Made by a program: the position numbers and the translations under genes. Source: Actinomadura barringtoniae (GTDB lineage: Bacteria > Actinomycetota > Actinomycetes > Streptosporangiales > Streptosporangiaceae). From it: 64,000 nucleotides of DNA. Each line of letters opens with the position of its first letter. The first letter of the stretch is position 1. Shown here one piece after another: positions 48,411 through 55,891 of this stretch. Where the stretch lies: positions 744,001 to 808,000 of the forward strand of contig NZ_JAGEOJ010000001.1 of the NCBI RefSeq assembly GCF_017573505.1, in the 5' to 3' direction. Below the pieces are notes generated by a model. The model worked only from the letters and a program-made list of their open reading frames with translations. It made no database searches and was not told the DNA's origin.

Positions 48411-49337
48411 CCCGTGCTTGCGGTGCTGCTCGACGGCGCGCTCGATGTCCTCCTGAACCAGGTCGGCATTGAGCGCCGCCGCCGCTTTCACACCGCCCGC
48501 CGCAGCGCTGATCACCTGCGCCATCGGATCCACGACGTTCCCCACCGCCCAGACTCCGAACTCGCTGGTCCGCCCGAACGCGTCCACCTGCACCTGCCCG
48601 TTCTCGACGTCGACCTCGACCTCGCAGCCGAGCTCCCGCAGCAGTTCGTCGTTCGGCACGAACCGAGGCGCCACGAACACCGCCTCCCGCTCGACGGCGT
48701 TCCCGTCGCTCATCCGCACCGAACCGTCCTCGACCGCCGCGACGACGCCCTCCACGACCCGGATGTCCCTTGCGGCCAGCCGCTGCCGTTCCTCATCCGA
48801 CAGCTCGTACCCGCGCGGGAAGAACACAACGTCGTCCGACCACTGCCGAACGAGCTCCACCTGGTGAAGCACCATCCCGCTCCCGTACACCTCAGGATGC
48901 GCCAGAACCCCCACCGGCCGGTCGCGTACCTCCCACCCGTGGCAGTAAGGGCAGTGCAGAACGGTCTTGCCCCACCCTTCCTGCAACCCCGGCACGTCTG
49001 GCAGCACGTCCTTCAGCCCCGAAGCCACGAGAATCCTCCGCGCCCTCAGGACCCTGCCGCTCTCCAGCCGTACGAAGAACCCCGGATCGATCCCGACGAC
49101 CCGATCGTCGATGACCTCCCCGCCGTACCCCTCGACCTCGCCCCGCCCGACCTTCAGCAGGTCACCGGGCGCCATCCCGTCCCGCGACAGGTACCCGTGC
49201 ATGTGCTCGGCCGGAGCATTGCGCGGGCTCCCGGCGTCCACCACGGCCACTCTCCGCCGGGCCCGCGACAACACCAGCGCCCCGCTCAGCCCGCCGGCGC
49301 CGCCACCCACCACGACCACGTCGTATACGTCGTTCAT
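48405..49337 (-). CDS. Thioredoxin reductase-like FAD/NAD(P) oxidoreductase
   Basis: A 310-residue protein. The FAD dinucleotide site is VVVGGGAGGLSGALVLSR (8-25), the redox pair is in HCPYCHGWEVRDRPVGVL (about 128-145, CPYC), and the FAD-binding end is FGVWAVGNVVDP. The NADPH-binding GxGxxA is weak, as in the ferredoxin-dependent or DepH/GliT-like branch that oxidises dithiols in natural products. It may reduce or oxidise a small disulfide. A 17-bp dyad lies in its promoter region. Confidence 0.88.
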   Translation of the reverse strand: MNDVYDVVVVGGGAGGLSGALVLSRARRRVAVVDAGSPRNAPAEHMHGYLSRDGMAPGDLLKVGRGEVEGYGGEVIDDRVVGIDPGFFVRLESGRVLRARRILVASGLKDVLPDVPGLQEGWGKTVLHCPYCHGWEVRDRPVGVLAHPEVYGSGMVLHQVELVRQWSDDVVFFPRGYELSDEERQRLAARDIRVVEGVVAAVEDGSVRMSDGNAVEREAVFVAPRFVPNDELLRELGCEVEVDVENGQVQVDAFGRTSEFGVWAVGNVVDPMAQVISAAAGGVKAAAALNADLVQEDIERAVEQHRKHGL

Positions 49338-49393
49338 CGACGATCACCTCCACTCCGGAGAGTGCCTCACCACGCCGAAATCGAGCAACAGTA

Positions 49394-49410
49394 GTTGCCA
49401 CTTCAGCAAC
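49394..49410. promoter_or_regulatory. GTTGC-N7-GCAAC dyad upstream of the flavoprotein
   Basis: GTTGCCACTTCAGCAAC spans 49394-49410, about 57 bp before the flavoprotein start. On the minus strand it is followed immediately by a -10-like TACTGT, so a regulator bound here would cover the promoter. Another GAGCAAC lies just beyond. No regulator gene is adjacent; the expected divergent partner position holds a broken gene. Confidence 0.45.
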
Positions 49411-49427
49411 ACCGATAGCGTCCTCAC

Positions 49428-49750
49428 CTGAACGCCGTCGTCACCCTGTGCGGTCTGGCCGGAGCCGGGAAGACCACCTACGCCCGCCGCAACCGGTCGT
49501 CCTGGACATGAGCTTCTGGAGCCGAGCGGCCCGCGACCGCTACAAGGCCTTGATCGAGGAGCACGGCGGCACGTGGAGCCTCATCTACCTCAAGGCCGAC
49601 CGCGACACGCTCCGACAACGCCTGGCCATCCGCAACAGCCAGAACGGTCCGAACAACGTCACCGTCTCCGACGAGCTACTCGACCGCTACGTCGCCACCT
49701 TCGAGGAATCCCACAACGAGACCGAGCAGATCCTCGTTCAGGACCTGACG
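49428..49750 (+). pseudogene. Broken P-loop (AAA/zeta-like kinase) gene
   Basis: The first piece, from about 49428, reads VVTLCGLAGAGKTTYARR, a clear P-loop. It then jumps, with a frame change near 49494, to PVVLDMSFWSRAARDRYKALIEEHGGTW and YLKADRDTLRQRLAIRN, the second half of the same kinase family. The roughly 65 residues normally between these parts are missing. The 3' end has no stop before running antisense into the GlxA gene at 49751. It is a decayed gene with an internal deletion and a lost C-terminus. Confidence 0.75.
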
Positions 49751-50710
49751 CTACGCACGAGCGAATCTGGCGCGGTAGGCGGAGGGGCTGAGGCCCGTCT
49801 GCCGACGCAACTGAGTCCGCAGGTTGGCGGTCGTTCCCAGGCCGCTGGCTCGGGCCACCGCGTCCAGGCGGAGTTCCCCGTTCTCGATGAGCCGGCACGC
49901 AAGCGTGATGCGTTCGGCGGTGAGCCAGGCGAGCGGCGTAGTGCCGAGTTCAGCCTGGAAGCGGCGATGAAGAGTAGCGGGGCTGATCGCGGCGCGCCCT
50001 GCGAGGTCCGTGACAGTCAGCGGTCGATCGAGGCGTTCCTGAGCCCAGGCGAGAACAGGTGCCAGCGAGGTGTCCGGGATCTCGGGCACGGGACGTTCGA
50101 TGAACTGGCGCTGCCCACCATCTCGATGCACGGCGAAGACCAAGCGGCGAGCAACGGCGTTGGCGATCTCCGCCCCATGGTCACGGCGAATCAGGTGCAA
50201 CCCGAGATCGAGCGCCGCCGCACTGCCTGCAGCGGTCAGAACGTCCCCGTCGTCAACAAAGAGCACATCGGGCTCAAGCTGTACACCGGGAAAGGTCGCT
50301 CGAAACAGCTCGGCCCAGCGCCAGTGGGTGGCGGCCCTGCGACCGTCCAGCACGCCCGCCGCAGCGAGGGTGAACGCCCCCGTACAGAAGCTCACCAGCC
50401 GAGCCCCTCGCCGAGCCGCCCTTTGGATCGCGTCCACGACGGCCTGGCGCGGCGCGCTCTCCGGATCGGGCCGGTTGGGCACGATCACGGTGTCCGCCTG
50501 ATCGACCGCTTCCAGCCCGGGAACCCCGACCATCGTGAACATGCCCGCATGCATGACGGTGGTCCCTGCGGCGGCGAGCGTGAAGTCGTACCAGGGAACG
50601 CCCAACTCCGGCCTGCGCAGCCCGAACAGCTCGGTCGCGACCCCCAGCTCGAACGGATTCGAACCGTCGTCGACGATCATCACGACTCGATGAGAGGATC
50701 CATGCGACAT
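49751..50710 (-). CDS. GlxA-type AraC regulator with DJ-1/PfpI domain
   Basis: A 319-residue protein. The N-terminal DJ-1/PfpI-like domain (about 8-175) has VVMIVDDGSNPFELGVATELFG and the elbow LVSFCTGAFTLAAAGVL. The C-terminal AraC domain (about 215-315) reads PLTVTDLAGRAAISPATLHRRFQAELGTTPLAWLTAERI and ends GLSPSAYRARF. Such regulators sense small metabolites. It is divergent from a small cupin with a 52-bp gap; that cupin is the likeliest target. Confidence 0.9.
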   Translation of the reverse strand: MSHGSSHRVVMIVDDGSNPFELGVATELFGLRRPELGVPWYDFTLAAAGTTVMHAGMFTMVGVPGLEAVDQADTVIVPNRPDPESAPRQAVVDAIQRAARRGARLVSFCTGAFTLAAAGVLDGRRAATHWRWAELFRATFPGVQLEPDVLFVDDGDVLTAAGSAAALDLGLHLIRRDHGAEIANAVARRLVFAVHRDGGQRQFIERPVPEIPDTSLAPVLAWAQERLDRPLTVTDLAGRAAISPATLHRRFQAELGTTPLAWLTAERITLACRLIENGELRLDAVARASGLGTTANLRTQLRRQTGLSPSAYRARFARA

Positions 50711-50762
50711 ATGCGATTCCTAGCACTGACGACGTGGTGCGGGCAACCGCAAGAGTGGAGGC

Positions 50763-51149
50763 ATGAACACCGAACCGATCGACCTTCGTGCAGCGCTGGA
50801 CTCCTTCACCGAACTGTGGAGCCCGCGCATCGTCACCCGCGTGAACGACTACGACGTGCGCGTAGCCAAGGTGTCCGGCGATCACCTGTGGCACGCCCAC
50901 GACGACACCGATGAGTTCTTCCTGGTCCTCGATGGCGAGTTGACCATCGAGCTTCGAGGACAGGACTCCGTGAAGCTGCCCAAAGGGTCGGTCTTCGTGG
51001 TCCCGCGCGGGATGGAGCATCGACCGTCCGCACCCGACGGCGCCTCGATCCTGATGTTCGAGCCAACAGGAACACTCAGCGTCGGGGATCGGCACGAGGA
51101 CGTGCCAGGGCACGTGGACGCGACCGTAGGACACCCGCTAGGCGGGTGA
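50763..51149 (+). CDS. Small cupin-domain protein
   Basis: A 128-residue protein. The cupin metal motif 1 is WHAHDDTDEFFLVLDGE (two His, one Glu), and motif 2 is LPKGSVFVVPRGMEHRP with the late His. This is a single-domain metal-binding cupin of mannose-6-phosphate-isomerase-like type, substrate unknown. It is divergent from the GlxA-type regulator. Its last 12 bp overlap the 3' end of the DUF222-HNH gene. Confidence 0.88.
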   Translation: MNTEPIDLRAALDSFTELWSPRIVTRVNDYDVRVAKVSGDHLWHAHDDTDEFFLVLDGELTIELRGQDSVKLPKGSVFVVPRGMEHRPSAPDGASILMFEPTGTLSVGDRHEDVPGHVDATVGHPLGG

Positions 51150-53561
51150 GTCTTCGTACGCGTCAGGGTTGGCCAGGTACCAGTGCCCTGTAGGAGTCAC
51201 CCAGAGCAGAACACCCGGGCTGAGCTGGTGAAGCTCCCAGTTGCGGCGTTCCTTGAGCCGATGATGTCGACGGCACAGCGGCGACAGATTGCAGGGACAC
51301 GTCGCCCCACCTTGATCATGTGGGACTGAATGGTCCAGGTCGCATTGATGCGCGGGCCTGCGACAACCAGGGAACCGGCACGTCCTGTCGCGCGCCTCGA
51401 CGGCACCCCTGGTCACCCTGCTCGGACGATAAGCAGTCTCACCATGCGCAATCGCCTGCCCCTGCCCATCAGTGACCGTCACACACCAACGCGCCGCGTC
51501 CGCGTTCCCCGCCAGCATCCGAGCCACATCCGCCAGGATCGGCCCGTACCCGGCGACCTCGCCCGGCTGATCCGCCAACCCCATGTAGGTGGTCAGAGGC
51601 ACGGTCAGCTGAACGGTGCCAACCTGGCTCCCAGCCTGCCTTGCCACTTCCGCGCTCCAAGTCGGGGCCTCTGCACCACCATCACCCCCGTCGCCCTCCT
51701 CATACCAAGGCCGGATCTCCGCACTACGCAAGTCGCCAAGGTCGACCCCCGGCCCGGAGGCAAAGTCGGACCGCACCTCTGACACAAAGTCGAGCCCCGG
51801 CTCGCGCGCAAGGTCGGCCCCCGACTCGGGCGCCGGGCCGGACCCCGACTCGCGCGAGGGAGCGGGCCCCGGCCCGGGCGCGGGCCCCGACTCTGACGCG
51901 ACGGCGGCGGGCCCCGGCTCGGGCGCGAAGTCGAGCCTCGGCTTAGGCACGAGGACGGACCCCGACTCGGGCACGGAATCGAGCCCAGGCGCTGCGGCGT
52001 GCCCGGCCTCTGGCGCGAAGCCGGGATCCGACTCTGACGCGAAATCGAGCCTCGGCTCAGGTGCAAGGGCGGGCCCCGGCCCGCGCGTAAGGTCAAGCCT
52101 CAGCTCAGACGCGAAGTCGGGCCCCGGCTTGCGCGCGGGGTCACGCCTCAGCTCAGGCGCGAACGCGGGCCCCGGCTCGCGCACGGGGGTGAGCCCCGAC
52201 TCCGGCGCAAGGTCAAGCCTCAGGTCGGATGCAAGGGCGGGCCCCGGCTTGCGCGCGGGGTCACGCCTCAGCTCAGACGCGAACGCGGGCCCCGACTCGC
52301 GCACGGGGGTGAGCCCCGACTCCGGCGCAAGGTCAAGCCTCAGGTCGGATGCAAGGGCGGGCCCCGGCTTGCGCGCGGGGTCACGCCTCAGCTCAGACGC
52401 GAACGCGGGCCCCGACTCCGGCGCAAGGTCAAGCCTCAGCTCGGGCGCGGGGGCGAGCCCCGGCTCCGGCGCGAGGTCAAGCCTCAGCTCGAGCTCGGGG
52501 TCTGGCCTCGGCTCCAACTCGAGGGCGGGGCCCGGCTCGGACGCGAACCCGAGCCCTGACTCAGCCGCCACGGCGGGCTCCGACTTGGGCGCGAAGTCGG
52601 ACCCCGGTTCGCATGCGAACCGGAGCCCTGGCTCAGGCGTGAGGGCGGGCTCCGGGTCGCGCGGGAAGTCGGGCCTCGGCTTGGGTGCGGGGGTGCGGTT
52701 CGGGTTGGGGGCTTTGTTTGGCGGGGCGGTGTGACTTGGGGTCGCGTTGGTGGTGGGGAGAAGACCTAGGAGGAGAGCCAGGAAGACGTCGGCGCGGATG
52801 GCGTCTAGGCGGCGCTTGTCGCCGTCGGACTTGAAGGCCCGGGCTAGGGCGTTGAGGCGGTTGGCGGCGGCGAGTGCGGGGGCGGCGGGGAGGTTCCAGC
52901 CGGTGAGGGTGGCCGTTCCTTGGCCGTCGTCGCGTACGGTGACGCGGCGTTCGGCTTCGGACGTGGCGCGCTGGCGGCCTGCGGCGGACGGGTCGGCGGC
53001 CATGACGGCACGGGTGACCTTGGCGCGTAGTTCGCCTGTGGTCTTGGTGGGGGCGATCGGGAGGACGGTCTCCTCGACCCGGCGCGCTACGGCGCTGTGA
53101 GTGCCCAAGGTGCCTCTTGCGATGACCTTGGCCTTGGGGAGGTCGATCGAGCCGGAGCGCAGGGCGGCGCGGGTGGCGGGGAGACGCTGGCTCAGGTCGA
53201 GCGCGAGCTCCAGGCGCACGTGCGCGGCGTTGGTGGTCAGGGTGAGCGCGGCGGCGACCTCGTCGGTGACGAACTCGGTGATGGGGCTACCGGTGTGGTC
53301 GGTGTGGCGTCCATCGGCGAGCTCGTGCTCGTAGGGGTAGGCGGGGCGGCGTTCGGCCAGTTCGGCGATCGCGGCCAGCTCACCGGCCTCAGCCCAGGAG
53401 GCTAGACGGCGGTACGCGGCCATTACCTCGACCAGGTCGCCGTCGGTTAAGGCGCCGTTGTCGCAGCGCGCCAGCTCGGCGGCCAGGGCCGGTCCGGGCG
53501 CGATTTCCCTTAGGCGCGCGAAGGAGGACTCGATGACTCCTTCGGGTGGTTTCGTCGCCAT
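51138..53561 (-). CDS. DUF222/HNH endonuclease-like protein with giant repeat linker
   Basis: An 807-residue protein; ATG 53561 has GGAGG 6 nt upstream. Residues 20-280 are the DUF222 domain. Residues about 285-610 are a low-complexity linker of PxPAxAxExxxDxA-type units. Residues about 640-730 resume the family core (VPLTTYMGLADQPGEV), and about 735-785 form the HNH nuclease end CRFPGCRRPAHQCDLDH ... PLCRRHHRLK with zinc-type cysteines. The family is multicopy in many actinobacteria, and its role is unproven. The usual length is about 400-500 residues, so the linker adds over 300. One TTA leucine codon (53448-53450) near the N-terminus may place translation under bldA-type control. Confidence 0.88.
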   Translation of the reverse strand: MATKPPEGVIESSFARLREIAPGPALAAELARCDNGALTDGDLVEVMAAYRRLASWAEAGELAAIAELAERRPAYPYEHELADGRHTDHTGSPITEFVTDEVAAALTLTTNAAHVRLELALDLSQRLPATRAALRSGSIDLPKAKVIARGTLGTHSAVARRVEETVLPIAPTKTTGELRAKVTRAVMAADPSAAGRQRATSEAERRVTVRDDGQGTATLTGWNLPAAPALAAANRLNALARAFKSDGDKRRLDAIRADVFLALLLGLLPTTNATPSHTAPPNKAPNPNRTPAPKPRPDFPRDPEPALTPEPGLRFACEPGSDFAPKSEPAVAAESGLGFASEPGPALELEPRPDPELELRLDLAPEPGLAPAPELRLDLAPESGPAFASELRRDPARKPGPALASDLRLDLAPESGLTPVRESGPAFASELRRDPARKPGPALASDLRLDLAPESGLTPVREPGPAFAPELRRDPARKPGPDFASELRLDLTRGPGPALAPEPRLDFASESDPGFAPEAGHAAAPGLDSVPESGSVLVPKPRLDFAPEPGPAAVASESGPAPGPGPAPSRESGSGPAPESGADLAREPGLDFVSEVRSDFASGPGVDLGDLRSAEIRPWYEEGDGGDGGAEAPTWSAEVARQAGSQVGTVQLTVPLTTYMGLADQPGEVAGYGPILADVARMLAGNADAARWCVTVTDGQGQAIAHGETAYRPSRVTRGAVEARDRTCRFPGCRRPAHQCDLDHSVPHDQGGATCPCNLSPLCRRHHRLKERRNWELHQLSPGVLLWVTPTGHWYLANPDAYEDSPA
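52081..52427 (-). repeat. 120-bp tandem repeats inside the DUF222-HNH linker
   Basis: Near-identical 120-bp units run from 52141 and 52261, with a third partial from 52381 and a degenerate half-unit from 52081. Bases 52201-52260 and 52321-52380 are identical; 52141-52200 and 52261-52320 differ at two positions. Each unit encodes 40 residues and is itself built from shorter Pro/Ala/Glu-rich blocks that continue, more diverged, through about 51790-52680. Confidence 0.92.
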
Positions 53562-53670
53562 GACCCCTCCTTTCCATGTGCAAATCTATGGTATGCGATG
53601 GGGTGATGTTCGGCAACTTTGTGTAGCGATAGAATTGCGTTCTGTTTTCGATAGCACGTGGCTGGGGTTG

Positions 53671-54161
53671 GTTGCCGTCCAACGGTCTGTGCGTGGCTGA
53701 GGACGGGTGAGTCAGGGATACTCCGTGGCTGATCTGGGTGGACGGCTGAGGTGAGCCGAAGTGACCCGATGCGCTGAAGCTGAACGATGCGGGTGTTGCT
53801 GTCACGTTGGCTGAGGTTGCCGGTTTGAGATGGGTGATCTGGTGCTGGTCGGCGCGTGGCGCGGCCTTAAGAGCGTCGGCAACGGCACGAACTGTTCGAT
53901 ACGAGCAATTTTGTTTGTTGTTGATGTTGCTCGCTGGTGGTGTTTTGCGATCACGAAGTGATCGCTGGGACAGGACCCCGCACAGACCGGTAGAAAACAC
54001 CATCATCAACCAGCTACCTCGGCCAACGTGGCAGCAACGCCCGCATCGCGAAAGGGCGGCGCAGTGGGTCACTTCGGCGTTCCCTCAGCCGTCCACCTGG
54101 CTCAGCCACGGAGTATCCCTGATTCATCCCGCGATCAGCCACGCGCCCGCCGTTGGACGGG
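53671..54161. repeat. Imperfect palindrome of about 490 bp, noncoding
   Basis: The left half (53671 to about 53840) and the right half (about 54001-54161) are inverted copies at roughly 80-85% identity by eye. Shared blocks include CAGGGATACTCCGTGGCTGA, GGTGGACGGCTGAGG, GCCGAAGTGACCC and GATGCGGG-TTGCTG-CACGTTGG. The centre (about 53949-53967) holds the hairpin GCGATCAC-GAA-GTGATCGC. No convincing ORF crosses it. A transcript would fold into a very long hairpin. It could be a MITE-like element, inverted remnants of one mobile sequence, or a structured RNA. Confidence 0.8.
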
Positions 54162-54317
54162 CGACAAGCGCAACCGGCGACCACTGAAAGAGCCCACGGT
54201 CAAGGGCCGGATGGCACATGGAACGCACAGAGGTCTAGACCTTGTTGCGAACCACCCCGGGGCATCCGGGAAGATCTCTTCCCTATCGCGTAAGCACGCA
54301 GGAGGACAACAGCGAAG

Positions 54318-54455
54318 ATGAGCGACTCTCTGGCCAACCCCCGCCGTACCCAGCTCGCCGTGTGGCCCAAGTGGCGTCCCGCGGACGAGGAGCCGGCGAA
54401 GGACGACCAGCCGACCCACGAGGCGGCCCTCGAACACGACGAGGCCGCCCAGTAG
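54318..54455 (+). CDS. 45-residue small protein, acidic C-terminus
   Basis: ATG 54318 follows AGGAGG at about 12 nt and reads MSDSLANPRRTQLAVWPKW, then an acidic PADEEPAKDD ... EHDEAAQ tail, stop at 54453-54455. An independent hairpin terminator (54529) follows and codon third positions are GC-rich, both supporting expression. A basic/aromatic front and acidic tail with no Cys, Ser or Thr beyond the first residues gives no family match; a peptide precursor or small regulator are possibilities only. DUF5701 follows on the same strand. Confidence 0.5.
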   Translation: MSDSLANPRRTQLAVWPKWRPADEEPAKDDQPTHEAALEHDEAAQ

Positions 54456-54528
54456 GGCCGGGCGGCCCGGCCGACCCGCAAGGCCGGGCCGCGTACTGCC
54501 GCACAACCCCAGACAGGTAGGCATCTGC

Positions 54529-54554
54529 CGCGCCTCGCTTCGAGCAGGCGCGGT
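54529..54554 (+). terminator. Hairpin terminator between the small ORF and DUF5701
   Basis: CCGCGCCT (54529-54536) pairs with AGGCGCGG (54547-54554) around a 10-nt loop, followed by TATTCGCATTT. It ends the small-ORF transcript about 75 nt past its stop. Confidence 0.65.
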
Positions 54555-54633
54555 ATTCGCATTTCACCTCCTGGAAATCTTCCGGTTTCTCTGTATGTTG
54601 TACGGAGTTACCATCACGGAAGAGAGGGCACCC

Positions 54634-55287
54634 ATGCCGTTCGACGCCGACGCCGAGTTCGACCGCCAGGTCCGGACCTTGATCGACAACGGCTATCCGA
54701 AGCTCACCGACCTGGACGACGACGCGTACGCGGCCCTTCTGGAACCGCTGCGCGAGACCGTGACCACGCACGAAGCGATGGCGGAGCCCGAAGAGGGGCT
54801 AGTGCCGTTCGTCCTGGTGGTCACGCGTGAGCTGGCACCGCTGTACGACGTCGTTCCGCGCCTGACGCTCGGCGGGCGCAAGACCAAGCCGGGCGTGGTC
54901 GACCACAACTACGCCGAGGGTGAGCTGGTGCGGTTCGTCGCCGCCAAGGAGGTCGAACTGCCGGACGCACGCGCGTACGTCCTGTTCGACATCCAGCGAG
55001 GCGAGGAGTTCTGCGGCGCCGTCCCGAACGACGCCATGGCCACGATCGCCGACCGGGACCGCACGTTGCTCACGATCGAAGAGGGGCTCTCCCTCGTGCA
55101 GCAGTTCCCCTCGATCCTGGCCAAGAACAAGTGCTTCTCGCTGGGCGGCTCTCGCTGCGGTGACAAGCGCGTTCCGGCCATCTGGATCAGCCAGAACGCG
55201 CCCAAGCTGGGCTGGTGCTGGCAGGGCAACCCGCACACCTGGCTGGGCATGGCCTCCGCCGCCGGCCGCGACGGATCCCTGGGCTAG
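54634..55287 (+). CDS. DUF5701 family protein
   Basis: 217 residues from ATG 54634 (MPFDADAEFDRQVRTLIDNGYP), with GAAGAGAGGG upstream. The sequence has the DUF5701 hallmarks LVVTRELAPLYDVVPRLTLGGRKTKPGVVDHNY, RAYVLFDIQRGEEFCGAVP and the Cys/Trp-rich end SLGGSRCGDKRVPAIWISQNAPKLGWCW. The family has no established function; it is a single-domain cytosolic protein with no signal peptide. Confidence 0.8.
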   Translation: MPFDADAEFDRQVRTLIDNGYPKLTDLDDDAYAALLEPLRETVTTHEAMAEPEEGLVPFVLVVTRELAPLYDVVPRLTLGGRKTKPGVVDHNYAEGELVRFVAAKEVELPDARAYVLFDIQRGEEFCGAVPNDAMATIADRDRTLLTIEEGLSLVQQFPSILAKNKCFSLGGSRCGDKRVPAIWISQNAPKLGWCWQGNPHTWLGMASAAGRDGSLG

Positions 55288-55299
55288 CCTGCCGATCCG

Positions 55300-55380
55300 C
55301 TCCCCGCCCAATCCGTCTGGCCGCCCATCCGCCTGCCCGCCCATCCGCCCATCCGTCTGCCCGCCCTATTCGTTCCCGCC
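55300..55380. repeat. CCGCCCATCCG-type degenerate repeats between convergent genes
   Basis: The gap between DUF5701 and MarR consists of overlapping CCGCCCATCCG / CTGCCCGCCC / CGCCCTATTCG units of about 11-20 bp. They are degenerate and continue to the MarR stop (55381-55383). No gene. Confidence 0.6.
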
Positions 55381-55821
55381 CTATTCGCCTGCCAGCTCCT
55401 CTTTGGGCAACGCGGCCAGGAACTGGAGGGCGTTGAGGAAACCTTCTCGGTCGGCGGGCCGCAGCCGATCGAGGAGGCGCTCCTCGCGAGCCTGGATGGC
55501 GGCCTGGGTGGAGTCGCGGACGCGCCGCCCCTCGGGGGTCAGGGACAGCAGGCGGGCGCGGCGGTCGTCGGGATCGGGCCGCCGCTCGATGTACCCCTGC
55601 TCCTGAAGGTCATCGAGGATGGGGATGATGCGGGTCTTGTCGGCGCCGATGTCCTGCGCGAGCGCGCTCTGGGTGCGCACCGACTCCTCCAGCCCGAGAA
55701 GTACGGCGTAGGCCCACATGGTCAGCCCGTGCGCGTCCAGCACCGGCTGCTCGACCGCCATCAGCGCGCGGCCCAGCGGCACGATCATCGCCGCGAGATC
55801 GGGTCGCGCCGTATCCGCCAT
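55381..55821 (-). CDS. MarR-family transcriptional regulator
   Basis: About 146 residues from ATG 55821; GTG 55830 is possible. The winged helix reads QSALAQDIGADKTRIIPILDDLQEQGYIERRPDPDDRRARLLSLTPEG (about 55-100), flanked by dimerisation helices. It is divergent from the TIGR03086 gene, and a perfect 14-bp inverted repeat lies in the shared promoter, a standard MarR layout for repressing both genes. Confidence 0.9.
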   Translation of the reverse strand: MADTARPDLAAMIVPLGRALMAVEQPVLDAHGLTMWAYAVLLGLEESVRTQSALAQDIGADKTRIIPILDDLQEQGYIERRPDPDDRRARLLSLTPEGRRVRDSTQAAIQAREERLLDRLRPADREGFLNALQFLAALPKEELAGE

Positions 55822-55842
55822 GGCCGACACCCTATGGCTTCG

Positions 55843-55887
55843 TAGATAATAAGCATGGACACATCATATGCATATGCTTATTATCTA
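55843..55887. promoter_or_regulatory. 14-bp perfect inverted repeat, MarR operator
   Basis: TAGATAATAAGCAT (55843-55856) and ATGCTTATTATCTA (55874-55887) are exact complements around 17 nt. The stretch is strikingly AT-rich for this genome, ends 4 bp before the ATG at 55892 and starts 21 bp from the MarR ATG, so one bound repressor could block both. An inner CATATGCATATG palindrome lies at 55866-55877. Confidence 0.85.
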
Positions 55888-55891
55888 GACC

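Noticed and set aside
49751..50914. Continuation of the broken kinase frame antisense to the GlxA gene
   Set aside because: The sequence after about 49750 has no kinase similarity; it is open only because the real gene is on the other strand.
52081..52427. CRISPR-like array
   Set aside because: The 120-bp units are contiguous, in frame and coding, with no unique spacers or palindromic direct repeats; they are protein tandem repeats.
53389..54072. 227-residue minus-strand ORF over the palindromic element
   Set aside because: No recognisable domain; mixed composition and overlap with the inverted-repeat arms indicate a chance frame.
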